Notes under the pieces: generated by a model
Told to the model about the DNA's origin: nothing
Database searches by the model: none
What the model saw: the letters and a program-made list of their open reading frames with translations, nothing else
NCBI GenBank assembly: GCA_933822405.4
Contig: CAKOGP040002047.1
Location: 166,530 to 230,529, forward strand
Source of the DNA: Cylindrotheca closterium
Lineage: Eukaryota; Bacillariophyta; Bacillariophyceae; Bacillariales; Bacillariaceae
DNA length: 64,000 nucleotides
Direction of reading: 5' to 3'
Position numbers and translations under genes: made by a program
In this document: one piece after another, positions 8,805 to 19,547 of the stretch
Numbering within the stretch: position 1 is the first letter of the stretch
Layout: each line of letters opens with the position of its first letter

Positions 8805-10165
8805 ATGATGTCGACATCTCCTTCCTTGACTTCGCAATCCTTGCGTTCTCAAAGCTCCTTGAGCATTGATGTTCAATCTTGCGAACAGGCCCGAATTTCG
8901 CATGAACAAGCCTTTGAATTGTCCAAAAGACCAGACCTGTCGTTGAAATACCCACACATATCCCCATCAAGTGTCAAGCGAGGTAAAATCTTGGGACAAG
9001 GAGGCTTTGCTAAGGTATATGAAATCTCTGGGTTGGAAATCCACAATGATTTCAATCCTGCCTCGATCGAGCAAAGCTGCAGCTCTGCAATATGCGAATC
9101 CAAGATCTGCTCATTAGGATCTATCAGTTGTGGTCCTGAGGATCAAAGCACAAGTTATGCACTGAAGACTCTCATTACCGATCCTGGAGGTGAGATCAAT
9201 TGTCAAGCTCTCAGCGACTTGGTAACCGAGGCCCGGATTCTAGCCGAGGTAAAGCACTCTAACATTGTCAAGCTTCGGGCGGTTGCGAGTGGCGATAGAT
9301 TCCATAAAGATTTCTTCATTGTCGTCGAGAAACTTTTCGATCCGTTGGATATACGCATTGACCAGTGGCGACAGCAAGACACACGATTGAAGGGTTTGTC
9401 AGGTCGGGTGCGCGACTGGACTGGAAAGAAACGAGCTGATCTCTTTCTTGACCGCCTCGTAGCAGGGTATCAATTGGGATCCGCGTTGGAACATCTTCAT
9501 AGAAATCGCTTTGTCTACCGCGACTTGAAGCTAGAAAATGCTGCATTCGATATGGTAAGTCACTCGACGAGGTCTGAAGCATCCTACAATTCTTCATCCT
9601 GCTGACCACTAAGCGTGCGCAACAGCATGGGGAACTGAAACTGTTTGATTTTGGACTGGCAAAGGAGCTTCCCGACGAATGCCCAAGCCGAGATGGCCTA
9701 CACAAATTGACGGGAAAGACGGGAACCCTGCGATACCAAGCACCAGAAGTAGCACTTGGGCTCCCGTACAATGAATCTTGTGACGTCTACTCCTTTTCCA
9801 TTCTACTCTGGGAAATCTTGATCATGAAACGAGCATTCAAAGATTACACTTCAGAACACATCATGACGATGGTCTTGGAAAAGCCGTACAAGCGCCCACC
9901 AAAAAGCACAAAGTGGAATGCTGCTCTCAGAGAGAACATGCATCATGCCTGGTCTCCAGTTATCCGTCAAAGACCTAGTATGAGTGCTATGGTCAACATG
10001 CTAGAGGATGAGTGTACCAAGTGTCCCGGATACAATGAGAAACTTGGACTATGTGGCAGTCCTCGTTCCGACTGCACCTATGCCGATCCAACAAAACATC
10101 TCTGCTGCAAGAATCAGAAGCTTCGGCGCTCAAATACCGAGCAGTCAAGCTTGTTTTCCGATTAG
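8805..10165 (+). CDS. Protein kinase (Ser/Thr type) with Cys-rich tail, two exons
   Basis: Exons 8805-9554 and 9626-10165 join in phase 0 across a 71-bp GTAAGT...ACAG intron to give 429 residues. The N-terminal 60 residues are Ser-rich. The kinase motifs follow in order: G-loop ILGQGGFAKVYEI, the ATP Lys in YALKTL, the catalytic loop VYRDLKLEN (Tyr instead of His before R-D), DFGLAKE directly after the splice junction, and GTLRYQAPEVALG. The stretch DVYSFSILLWEI and RPSMSAMVNMLE resemble TKL-class kinases. After the kinase domain comes a short tail with seven Cys (pattern C-x2-C...C...C...CC), unusual for the class. The substrate is unknown. Of the two ATG codons at 8805 and 8808 the first is used. 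Confidence 0.85.
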
Positions 10166-10429
10166 ATGGGACGTTGTCATTATCCTCACCATTACCTGGG
10201 ATGCAAACAAACTACAACAAAATAACTCATCCTCCCTATAGAGCCAGGAAGTAGAGGAAGAAACGTCCATCATTAATAAACTAGAATAGATTAGTATCAT
10301 CATGTGCATCTATGCGTTTATGGTTCACCAATAACTCTTATAAAAATCGTTTAAAAATGTCGAAGACTCGAGGCCTCTACCAAAGTGATGCCATGCTTCT
10401 TTCATACTTCCTGAGCGACCACGTCATGC

Positions 10430-11086
10430 CTAGTTAAAGTAATCCAAGACGGAAGAGCCATCGACAGCATCCTTCTTCTTTCCGCTTGCAGCATCGTACT
10501 TGCCACCACATTCCACCTTCTTGCTTATGCCCTTAACAGACTTTTCGTAAGTAACCTTGCATCCCCAATCAACCTTCATGGTTCCACCAAACTCCATTGT
10601 CTTGGTAAGTGGGGCGTCGTCCTCCTCTTCCTCATCATCGAAAAGCAAGTGGGCTTCCATTTCCTCATCGGAGACGCCAATGAGCATTTCAGGTTCTGAC
10701 ATAAAGTCTTGCAATTGCTTCATGAGCTCTTGAGACAATTCGCCCTTCACATCAGAAGTGGTCCAAGACATGGAAAACTCCTTCTCCATTCCTCCTTCGC
10801 AGTGCTTCATCATGCCCTTCTTGGCATCGAATCCCCCGTCGCACTTCATACCCTTCTTCATTCCAAAGGTACCCTTTCCAATGTCCAAGCTGTTGTCTTC
10901 CTCGTCTTCTTGGACAGGAGCAAACTCCTTTGGCTCAACAATCAGGAGAGGAATTCCGGGTGCAGAATCAGCTTGGGGTTCCTCTTGTGTTTGTGTTTGG
11001 GCGCTTGTGGTGCGAAGCATTTGAGGCTCGACGGCCAAAGCTACCGAAGCAAGAGCAAAGAGGACAGTGGTGGTGCAGAACATCAT
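10430..11086 (-). CDS. Secreted acidic protein of unknown function
   Basis: The open frame continues a few codons upstream but the first ATG is at 11086, giving 218 residues. It begins with a typical signal peptide (MMFCTTTVLFALASVALA). The mature part is acidic, with DE-rich clusters (EDEEDN, DDEEEEDDAP), two Gly/Lys/Met-rich segments (KGTFGMKKGMKCDGGFDAKKGMMKHCEGG) and four Cys. No known domain is recognised. It is divergently arranged with the ABC fusion gene, 357 bp apart, so they may share a promoter region. Secretion or ER retention is inferred from the leader. Confidence 0.6.
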   Translation of the reverse strand: MMFCTTTVLFALASVALAVEPQMLRTTSAQTQTQEEPQADSAPGIPLLIVEPKEFAPVQEDEEDNSLDIGKGTFGMKKGMKCDGGFDAKKGMMKHCEGGMEKEFSMSWTTSDVKGELSQELMKQLQDFMSEPEMLIGVSDEEMEAHLLFDDEEEEDDAPLTKTMEFGGTMKVDWGCKVTYEKSVKGISKKVECGGKYDAASGKKKDAVDGSSVLDYFN

Positions 11087-11443
11087 GATGGTAAGGAACA
11101 AGAACAATCAAAAGATGTTTGTGTGATATTCATATGATAACGAGAGCGAATTCGCACAGTATGACTGAAGTTTTGCGCGCAACAAATACGACCGACTGAC
11201 TCGGTGGATTTGTTCTTTCGACTTCTGTGAAAAATATCCAAATCGTGCAATCTTGGATCCTCTGGGTATCTTGCGACTGATACCAAGGATAATACCGTTG
11301 AGCGAAGAGCCTAACAAAACCTAATTGTCTTTCGCTGCTGCCACATACAGCAAACATACATACATACATACATCTGAGATATCGATTAGATTACTGTAGA
11401 TAGATATATTTAGAAAAAGATATCGATTGACCCATTCGACTAC
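11087..11443. promoter_or_regulatory. Divergent promoter region with (ACAT)n run
   Basis: This 357-bp region lies between the starts of two divergent genes. It contains a short tetranucleotide run (ACAT, about five units near 11349-11372). No gene seen. Confidence 0.4.
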
Positions 11444-13630
11444 ATGTTTTCACTATTGTTGAATTTGTCGACGACGGAACACTCTGCCCATCGTTGGAGC
11501 ATGATTGTGTCTCGTCGCTTGAAATCATTATCTTCGATTGCTAGCTTTCTTGTGGTAATATTCACACTCTTACTGAGTTCCTCTATAGCCGGCTTTGCCG
11601 CCAATCCAAGTACGCAGCATCTTGTTGGTCCCTCATTACAATCAAGAAAGCGACAACACTCTTGGCATCCTCTGAAACTATCTCCGAGATCCATATTTGA
11701 ATCATTTGCACATCAAAAGAGATTAAGAAGAAGGCTACAACGTATACGGAGCCTTTTCCACAGCTGCAAACAATCAATACGTCCTATTGTCCTAAGTGCT
11801 CTTTGTGTGTCACTGGTTTGTACCGCTCTTCTTCCAACAACAGGCACCGCAAGAATGGCACAAAATGCGGCGTCAACGGCTGCGACAAACAGTGGCGCTA
11901 CTACTGGAGGGGTCATGCCAATATCAATGCCCAAACTATTGCTCTCCATGGCGCCCCTCCTCGTCGTCGTTGGGCTGGCTTCCAGAACAATGGGATTACA
12001 ACTGGAACAAACCATGGTAACAAGTGCTCTTCGGACCCTGCTTCAACTGAGTCTTCTCGGCGGTATTCTTCGACCGATCTTTCAAATACAAAATTTCTGG
12101 TTAGTACTGGGACACTGTCTATTCATGATGATTCTAGCAGTTCAAGTGGCCTGTGGAAAATCCAACTACATTTTCCCTGGCCAATTCGATTCCATTTTGA
12201 CCTCAATTCTTCTCAGTGTCGGTGGTACAGGTCTCTTTGCGTTTGGTGTCATTATCAAGCCGAAACCTTTGTGGAATCCTCAATACGTCATTCCCATGGT
12301 GGGAATGTTGCTGGGCAACTCGCTGAACGGAATGGCTCTGGCCATGAATACGCTATGTCGTGGGCTCATGGAACAAGGACGTGAAATCGAGTTGTACCAA
12401 ACTTTTGGAGCCAATCAATCCGAAGCCATGGCACGGTTGGTCAAGGATTCCATTCGAGCCGGGACACTTCCCTTACTCAATAATATGGCCGTGATTGGAT
12501 TGGTTTCCATTCCTGGCATGATGACCGGACAAATTTTGGGAGGTTCACCAGTTGGTCAAGCAGCGAGGTACCAAGCCATGATTATGTACTTTATTGCACT
12601 AGCAACCTTTGGAGCAATTCTATTGCAAGTCCGGGCCATTTCCAATGTGGGGTTGGATCCTCACACGCAAATCCTACAGACGGACCATTTTGAAAAGATG
12701 CCAGAGGAGGGTGTCTCCTTTTGGTCGTTGGTGAAGGGCTCCATGTTGCTGTCCATGTTGACTACTCGTGGCATTGGAAAACAAACTACACCTACACTTA
12801 ACGAAATCTACCAAAAAGACGTCTTTGATAAAGACTACAAGGAACTATTGCAAATACAACAATTGAAACAAACGGAAAAAGACAGCTGTGTCGACGCCGA
12901 AGTTGCAGACAGTGGCGTGTGTGCGGGCACGAGTAGCGTACTGGAGATGGTTGGCTTGACACAATCCATTTCACTACTTTCTAAAAGTGGTAAAGGCGAC
13001 TCTAATGATCATGGAATAGCGAAATCCAAGATACTCTTTCAAGAGTTATCCTTTCGACTGAATTCTGGAGACATTTATCAAGTTGGTGGACCGAGTGGGA
13101 GCGGCAAATCTCAGCTCTTGCGAGGCATTGGACTACTTACACCCCTGACAAGTGGAACGATTCGTCTGGAGAACAAGCACCAAGATGTCGTGAACCCAAG
13201 TGAGTGGCGGAAACAAGTTCGATATGTGACCCAATACAAGGTTGAAATACCGGGTACACCACGAGAGTTTGTGCGCAAGATTAGCCACTTTGAGTCTTGG
13301 AAGCATGCCAACGAACCAATATCGGAAGATGATATGATTGACACCATTCGCTCCTTCTTGCAAGAGTGGGGACTGACGGATACTGCATTGGATCAAGAGT
13401 GGTCTACGCTATCGGGAGGAGAAGCTCAGCGAATGATTCTGGCAATCGCCTTGGCGTCCAAGCCAAGAGTAGTGCTATTGGACGAATCCACTTCGGCATT
13501 GGATCTGAAATCCAAGCTTGCCGTGGAACAAAGTGTGGCTAGATATGCCCACAGTCATGGAATTCCAACGATATGGGTGAGTCATGATCCAGGCATGGCC
13601 GAACGATACTCTTCTAGAGACTCATTATGA
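11444..13630 (+). CDS. Fused FetB/ALS3(STAR2)-type permease and FetA/STAR1-type ABC ATPase
   Basis: A 728-residue intronless protein. After a hydrophobic leader ending SIAGFAANP (ASAF-like, hence probably plastid-directed) and a basic linker come about residues 160-400, a UPF0014 permease with spans such as LLLSMAPLLVVVGLASRTMGLQ, the hallmark GMLLGNSLNGMALAM and the block GTLPLLNNMAVIGLVSIPGMMTGQILGG. Then an ABC nucleotide-binding domain: Walker A GPSGSGKS near residue 548, signature LSGGEAQRM near 655, Walker B VVLLDES and H-loop WVSHD. In bacteria (FetA/FetB) and plants (STAR1/STAR2, ALS3) these halves are separate proteins forming an iron exporter or a UDP-glucose/aluminium-tolerance transporter. 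Here they are one chain, permease first. The substrate is not determinable. Confidence 0.85.
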   Translation: MFSLLLNLSTTEHSAHRWSMIVSRRLKSLSSIASFLVVIFTLLLSSSIAGFAANPSTQHLVGPSLQSRKRQHSWHPLKLSPRSIFESFAHQKRLRRRLQRIRSLFHSCKQSIRPIVLSALCVSLVCTALLPTTGTARMAQNAASTAATNSGATTGGVMPISMPKLLLSMAPLLVVVGLASRTMGLQLEQTMVTSALRTLLQLSLLGGILRPIFQIQNFWLVLGHCLFMMILAVQVACGKSNYIFPGQFDSILTSILLSVGGTGLFAFGVIIKPKPLWNPQYVIPMVGMLLGNSLNGMALAMNTLCRGLMEQGREIELYQTFGANQSEAMARLVKDSIRAGTLPLLNNMAVIGLVSIPGMMTGQILGGSPVGQAARYQAMIMYFIALATFGAILLQVRAISNVGLDPHTQILQTDHFEKMPEEGVSFWSLVKGSMLLSMLTTRGIGKQTTPTLNEIYQKDVFDKDYKELLQIQQLKQTEKDSCVDAEVADSGVCAGTSSVLEMVGLTQSISLLSKSGKGDSNDHGIAKSKILFQELSFRLNSGDIYQVGGPSGSGKSQLLRGIGLLTPLTSGTIRLENKHQDVVNPSEWRKQVRYVTQYKVEIPGTPREFVRKISHFESWKHANEPISEDDMIDTIRSFLQEWGLTDTALDQEWSTLSGGEAQRMILAIALASKPRVVLLDESTSALDLKSKLAVEQSVARYAHSHGIPTIWVSHDPGMAERYSSRDSL

Positions 13631-14776
13631 CGGGCAGTCACAAATGGATGGTATACTACTATTATAGTTTAGGGTAGACAGCAGTTTTGAAATCTTTCGC
13701 ATACGGTATCTATGTATGGTAGGAATACTGCGAAGGAGAAACTACTAGAAACAACAATCGATGATTCAATGATTGATGAGTTTGTTGACGGCATCCACTG
13801 CTTGTGGTGACACCAGTAGAAGAGGTTTGCAAAGACTTGTACAGTGTAGCAACCACGACTACGAGACACAGTAGAACTTCAAACATCTAGAATTTTCTAC
13901 ACTGTCGGTAGGAGAAGCTCACAGCCTAGAATGACGACAAGGAGTGGCCATGAGAACATTCTGAAGATTGATGATTCTTCTAATACGAATGACAAAGCAA
14001 AGATTTTTAAAAACAACATAACATTCCGGTGATTCTTTTGATACGAAGAAAGCAAAGCTAAGAAGAATGAAACCACTGTCATTCTTGTATTGAGTATGGA
14101 TTCCCGACGGTTGGGTCACTTGACCTTGACATGACTCTTTTTAATTTCAAAAAACTTCCTTCCAATGTAACAGTTTCCCAACGTCTATCTTCCAATAGCT
14201 CGAAGTCCCGTTTCAATTTCCCGCCATTTGAGCGCGGTTTGAAATGGTTTGGAAAAATCGAATAACGTCGTGCGCTGGCCCATTTAGATAGTCGTCCTTA
14301 TGTAACTTGTAACACTTAGCAAGTTTGGTGGGTAACCACAACCTAAAAGACATAGAGCGTTGTTTCAACTTCGATAATTTTTTACGTTGAGGCATTTCTT
14401 CTTGTGACTTTGAGACGCCCAGCTTGGCTATAATTTTCACGGACAATATCTCAATGACTTGCGACATCCTACCAATGTCATTCATTGCTGTGACTTCTAC
14501 ACAAATGTACTATCAATTTTTATCAACTCGAAAGTCGTACCCCATAATTATTTTTTTGTCCTTCCGTTCCAAATTTTTTCCCAAGAAATTTATCTGTCGA
14601 GTCAGCTCGCTTGACGCTTGACCCAAATCTGAAAAATACTCTTTCCCACAACAATTTGAATTACACAACCTTGTTGGCATTCTTGGCCATTGTTTTGGAT
14701 CAGCTGCAGTATTACATTTGCACATTATCCAAATAGAAACAGAAACAACAATCACTAGACTCATAATCAATACGCA
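13631..14776. other. 1.1-kb spacer, no gene recognised
   Basis: AT-rich sequence with many stop codons on both strands. Short reading frames (for example around 14213-14485 minus) lack coding character or homology that I can recognise. Likely the 3' end of the ABC gene and the promoter of the HAD-like gene. Confidence 0.5.
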
Positions 14777-15967
14777 ATGAGCAGAACCAAGGGAAACTCG
14801 CACAGAGTAATTATCGTTGATTGGGATGACACGATTCTTCCATCAACCTTTGTGGATCGGTACAAGATCGATAGTTCCAAGGAGCTTCCTCTTCACGTAA
14901 GTGAATCATCAACCAATTAAGAATTGACATGACAATGGAGTTGGAATGCAGCTATTTCAATCCATTCTATTCTGTGTGATGGATGTAAAATGCACGATCA
15001 AAATGTCTTACTGATTGTTACTTGCTTTCTTTCCCACCACAGTTTCAAAACCTTCTCAAAGAATTGAGCCGTTGTGCCGACAAGTTTCTTTATGAAGCAT
15101 CCAAATACGGAGAGGTAAGCACTATTCTATTGTTACTATCATGACTGTTGTTGGCTCTTGCGAGGTTGGAGGTTGCATTGGAATCGTGCCCTTGGCGGTT
15201 TTCAAAATTCACCACAGTGATGCAGACCGTTAATTGCGGTTATAGTCGCGTCGAGAAAATTGGCGCCACCAGTAGTCAATTTCGTTCAATGCACCGACAA
15301 CTGGCCGAACCCTCCAATCCCTCCGCGTCCAACCTACCACCAACGGAAACATTTTGACCCACCCAAATCCATTGTTTCTCACATCTTTTCCTTGTTTTCA
15401 ATTTCTTTACAGGTGATTATCATTACCAACTCGGATGAAGGCTGGGTGAAATACTCTGCTGAAAAGTACTGTCCATCCTTGATTCCAGTGGTGGCCAAGT
15501 ACCGTGTCGTATCTGCTCGCACACGCTATGAGAAATTTTATCCGGGACAACCCTTGTGCTGGAAGGCGGCTGCCTTTGCCCATGAGGTCAATGAAATTTA
15601 CGAAAAGCTAAAGGACGACTCTTCTTCCTGTGCTAGTTTGGAAGGAACCGATGTCTCGTCTGCATCATCGCTAGAGTCCATGGACGAGGATATCGTGCTA
15701 GACCGTCGCCAAATCATTTCCTTTGGGGACTCGACGGAGGAACGAACGGCTGTGAATATTGTCTCGGGACAATTGGATGCGGTTCCAAAGAGTGTCATGT
15801 TTATGAACTCGCCCTCACCTGCACAAATCATTGGACAACTTCACATGCTAACTCATCACATGGACTATGTCTGTGATGGAAAATCCTCGCTCGACTTGCA
15901 AATCAGTGTTGAACAGGCAGACCGATTTGCAGAGACTTATCTCAACCTGCAAGATGATACACCCTAA
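14777..15967 (+). CDS. HAD-like hydrolase-fold protein, three exons
   Basis: Exons 14777-14896, 15043-15114 and 15413-15967 join in phase 0 (introns GTAAGT...CACAG and GTAAGC...TACAG) to give 248 residues. Exon 1 has VIIVDWDDTILPST, the HAD motif I (DxDxT) with Trp between the Asp residues. Exon 3 starts with VIIITNSDEGWV, motif II (TNS). KYRVVSARTRYE and PLCWKAAAF follow and could supply the motif III Lys. A Ser/Asp-rich acidic insertion (about residues 130-160) interrupts the C-half. Phosphatase activity is a plausible inference from the motifs; similar uncharacterised proteins are known in stramenopiles. No leader peptide is visible, suggesting a cytosolic location. Confidence 0.75.
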
Positions 15968-16265
15968 AGTATTTGCTTTATATTCATAACTGGGGCCACA
16001 CGCAAACACATTATGCAGAACCAGCACACCAGAACGGGGAGAGGAGGCTGCATATGAGACAGCCTCATAGACTGGGTTACATACCTGGTGTGCATACAGT
16101 TCTGTTCTATTGCAATACATGCAACGAAGCAAAACAGTACACTTAAATTATAGACTAAACTGTACAAGTATTATTTTAAAATGAACAATGTCCAAAAGGC
16201 ATACATGAATATCCGTTGTAAAATTATTATTTGCCGTATTACATTATAACCACCTACAACGGAGA
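15968..16265. other. Convergent spacer
   Basis: This 298-bp stretch lies between the ends of the HAD-like gene and family gene A. No gene seen. Confidence 0.6.
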
Positions 16266-19249
16266 TCAGTTCGCTGCTTCGAGCTTCAGAAAGGAAGGCG
16301 CAAATCGACTATGGTCTGACTCGTCTGCGATCAACCCCATTGGCTTTTCTCCATGGATCGTCGAACCAAGGAGGAGTGTCGACATTTCCAACCTGTCTAT
16401 TGGATTGATGTTGTCCTCTACTATAGTCGCCATGATATCCTTCTCGAAACAATGGGTCACACAAACGATCACATGCAAGTCCGAGTAGGCAATGGGCAAT
16501 GAACCACTTCGACTGATGGCATCCAGGAGATCATAAGCCTTGTTGGACTCGGACTTGACATCCGATTCGTAAAGATTGTTTGTCGTGGGCTTGGAAAGTA
16601 GATCGGGTTGGCGTTTGCGAGACCAAATATCACCTGCCTTGATCTTGGTGGATCGCAGAGTGCTGTCCTTGTCGAATTGTGCGATGGTTGCGTCCAGCAT
16701 TTTAGGGATTTGCGTGAAATCAATGTTTTCCTTAGATGGCGCCCTTGCACTCGATGGGGTATCTGAAGTTTCAGGCGTTGTATCAGCTTCGCCGTTTTCC
16801 TGGTTTGACACTTCTTCGGGCATCCCATCCATTCCTTCATCATCATCATCATCATCATATGCAAATGGCTCATCACACAATCCATCGGCGCTACTCTCAG
16901 CAAACATGTCCAAAGCGCAGTCTTCTTCATATTCTTCTTCACACTCCTCCGCTTCAACCTCCTTGCTTCTCAGCCAGTCGAGAGCGCTAGTTCCCGCAGA
17001 TTCAAATCTCTCTTCAGCCGAGTTCTCTGCAAACCAAGCTGTTTCGGCCGCTTTCTGTGCTTCTTCCTTCATCAGAGTCGCCTCCAGCTGCTTCTCTTTT
17101 GTACCTTCGATTACGTCCATCACCGCCTTCACATTCTGTCGGACGACTTCAACCTTGTCGCTTGCACTTATTGAGCTATTACAGACCTCATCGAAAGAGA
17201 GCAAATCGGATGGAATCTGGTGCTCCACAAACAACTCCATCAGGTCTTCGGTCAGTTTGATCTCCTTTGCCAACGAGTCCTCTGACAATCCCAGCAACGC
17301 CTCCAGTTGAGGCTTGATCTGGACCACGGCAACACCAAACACTGAAGACTCCAATTGCATTCCGCGGAATGCTTGAGCAAAGCGCTGCTGCTCTGGCGAC
17401 AAGGATTCAATCGCGTTCTTGAACTCCTTTGCAGACGGAATCTCTTCCAATAGCAGAGGGATAAATACTTCGTCCTTGTTTTGCAAAATGATAGCATCCT
17501 TAGGATTGAGTTTGTTTGGACCTGCCATGGTACCAATCACCAACATGAACGAAGAAAATTGACGTGCTCGAGCTGACAGTTGGAATGCCTTTCTGCCTCC
17601 TTCTTGTTCTGAGCGATGGCGCATCCAGCCATGCAAATACGCATTACCAGTCAACTGTAGAGTGGTTGCTGCGTTAAGTGCAATTTCAAGAGGCGATGCC
17701 ATGTAAACTTGTCGCAGGAGCGTCTCAATTGGGGTGCAGTTTTCTCCGTCGCTTTTGTCCTCGATACTCAAGACACCGTAGGGAAATCGCTTGGGACGAC
17801 CAATTGCATGGCAGAATGGCTTGGGAGGTTTCGACAAGAACTTGGCATTATGGAACCTAACAAATTCTTCTAGATCCGTAGTGGTCACTCGCTTTCCAAT
17901 AGCTGCAGTGAGCTGTTTCTCAAGCATATTTTCCAAGTATCCAATGGCATGCTGATACTGAATGCTGAGACTATCGGAATGATCCAACGACAAGAAAAGA
18001 GTTGCCTCCGTAATGGAGAATAATTCGGTCACATTCGCTGCAGGGAATACTTGCTGAAGACGTTCCACCGTGGTATCAATCGATTTGATTTGAGCATTCA
18101 ACAACTGGATGGTATCATTTCCTGACAACAGGCTTGATACTTTCTGTTGGCCACCTATTTGGTTATCACTGAGAGTAGTTAAAGGTAGAGAAAGAGTCGA
18201 AACAGATTCTGGAGTGGCAGCGTCTTGTCCCCCATCCAAGATAAGAGCTTCAGCACCCGCGCCTTCTTCATCCATTTCCTCGAGCAAAGGTAAAATGGGT
18301 CGAAACAGATCTTCTGCCGAACATTGGCTAGACAAAACTTGTGGGTGAGATGGTGCTGGGACAGCGGGGTTGTGAATATTACTCATGATACGTTGCAAGT
18401 CTTGTCCAAAATGATGTTTCACACCCTTCGCCCAGTGATTCATGCGAGAACAGAAAAATTGCAGGGCAGCATCCACTTGTTCATTGCGCCGAGGAGTCTT
18501 GGATCTGCTTGTATTAATGGCGAAGCTAGTAGTACGGGTATCCATGTTGACTTGCTGAAGGAGCCAAGTCAAGTTGAGGTCTAAAGGCGAATGGTTTTCT
18601 ACCTTTTCCATTGGTGCATTCGCAGACTGTGTTATAACAACAGTAGACGAATCTCGACTTTGCAGTACGGCCTTCTTTTCGACTTCGGTCCCTGAGAATA
18701 TCGAAATTTCCCAGTGTGCCTTGACAGCCCAGTGATATTCCTTGACCTTCTTGATAACCTTATGAATGGTCGAAGAACTGGAAGTGAAATGGGAAGATCC
18801 AATTGAAGTGGATGATTCCCTTACAGTTTCTGTAGAATACGGAGACGGGACATCGACCGTTTGTTCGTGGAGGAAGGTACAAGTCTCACCGGCTTCAAAA
18901 CGTAGTGTAGTTGTCTTGGTAGTCGCGAGGTTTCGAATGATTTTGGGAGACAATCCTAATCGTTCTAGAGCATTCATTTGAGCCACAATGGCAATATTGG
19001 TCATGTGATTGGCAAGTTCATATTTGTTCTCATACTTGTGATGAATTTCTTCAGCCAGAAGAGGTTGACGATTTGCTTCAAGGATTTGTTCAACACTCTG
19101 GAGTGCCTTTTTCACTGTTGTGAGTTGAGCGAAGTGAATTGAGATGTTCATATTCTTAATCAATCAATCGACGATTAAATAAAACGAACGACGATGTCCT
19201 TACCATGAGATCGAAAAACTGTTTCGTTGAAGCCATAATACGACACCAT
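16266..19249 (-). CDS. Tandem family gene A (divergent member), unknown function
   Basis: Exon 1 19204-19249 (46 nt, starting MVSYYGFNETVFRSH) and exon 2 16266-19114 join across an 89-bp intron in phase 1 to give 964 residues. Architecture, shared by all five members, is a conserved N-terminal domain (HHKYENKYELA.. through STIHKVIKKVKEYHW), a conserved core (KPFCHAIGRP..FPYGVLSIE; SARARQFSSFMLVIGTMAG; SPEQQRFAQAFRGMQLESSVFG), a variable hinge and a conserved C-terminal domain with LLDAISRSGSLPIAYSDLHV. In A the hinge (about residues 686-812) is highly acidic, including a run of seven Asp-containing positions. Sequence is clearly diverged from B-E along its length, so it is the oldest duplicate. 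No known domain recognised. Confidence 0.8.
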
Positions 19250-19547
19250 TGTTTCGTTTTTGTTTTATATCTCAGTCAATGTTTCTGTTTGATTAATATA
19301 TGTGTGAGGTGTGTCTCGAAGAATGGTGGTTTATAGACTGAGACGTGCTTTGTGGAACGTCAAAATCCTTTGGCATGTTATGAGTGCTGAGTCCTGTTTA
19401 CACGAAACACGAATGGTTTTAGTAATGCTCAACAGCATTTCAATAAAAGAGGTGGTGTAGGTATGTCAATAATACTGTGCAATAGTGATCCATTATATAT
19501 TGTTACTTCTTACAGAAGTTGATGCACACAGAGATAGATTGCATCAG
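19250..19547. other. Spacer between family genes A and B
   Basis: This 298-bp spacer holds the promoter of A and the 3' end of B. Unlike the B-C, C-D and D-E spacers it is unique and lacks the GC-rich tract. Confidence 0.6.

Noticed and set aside
13669..14485. Small frames between the ABC fusion and HAD-like genes
   Set aside because: No leader, domain or splice context; composition like surrounding non-coding DNA.
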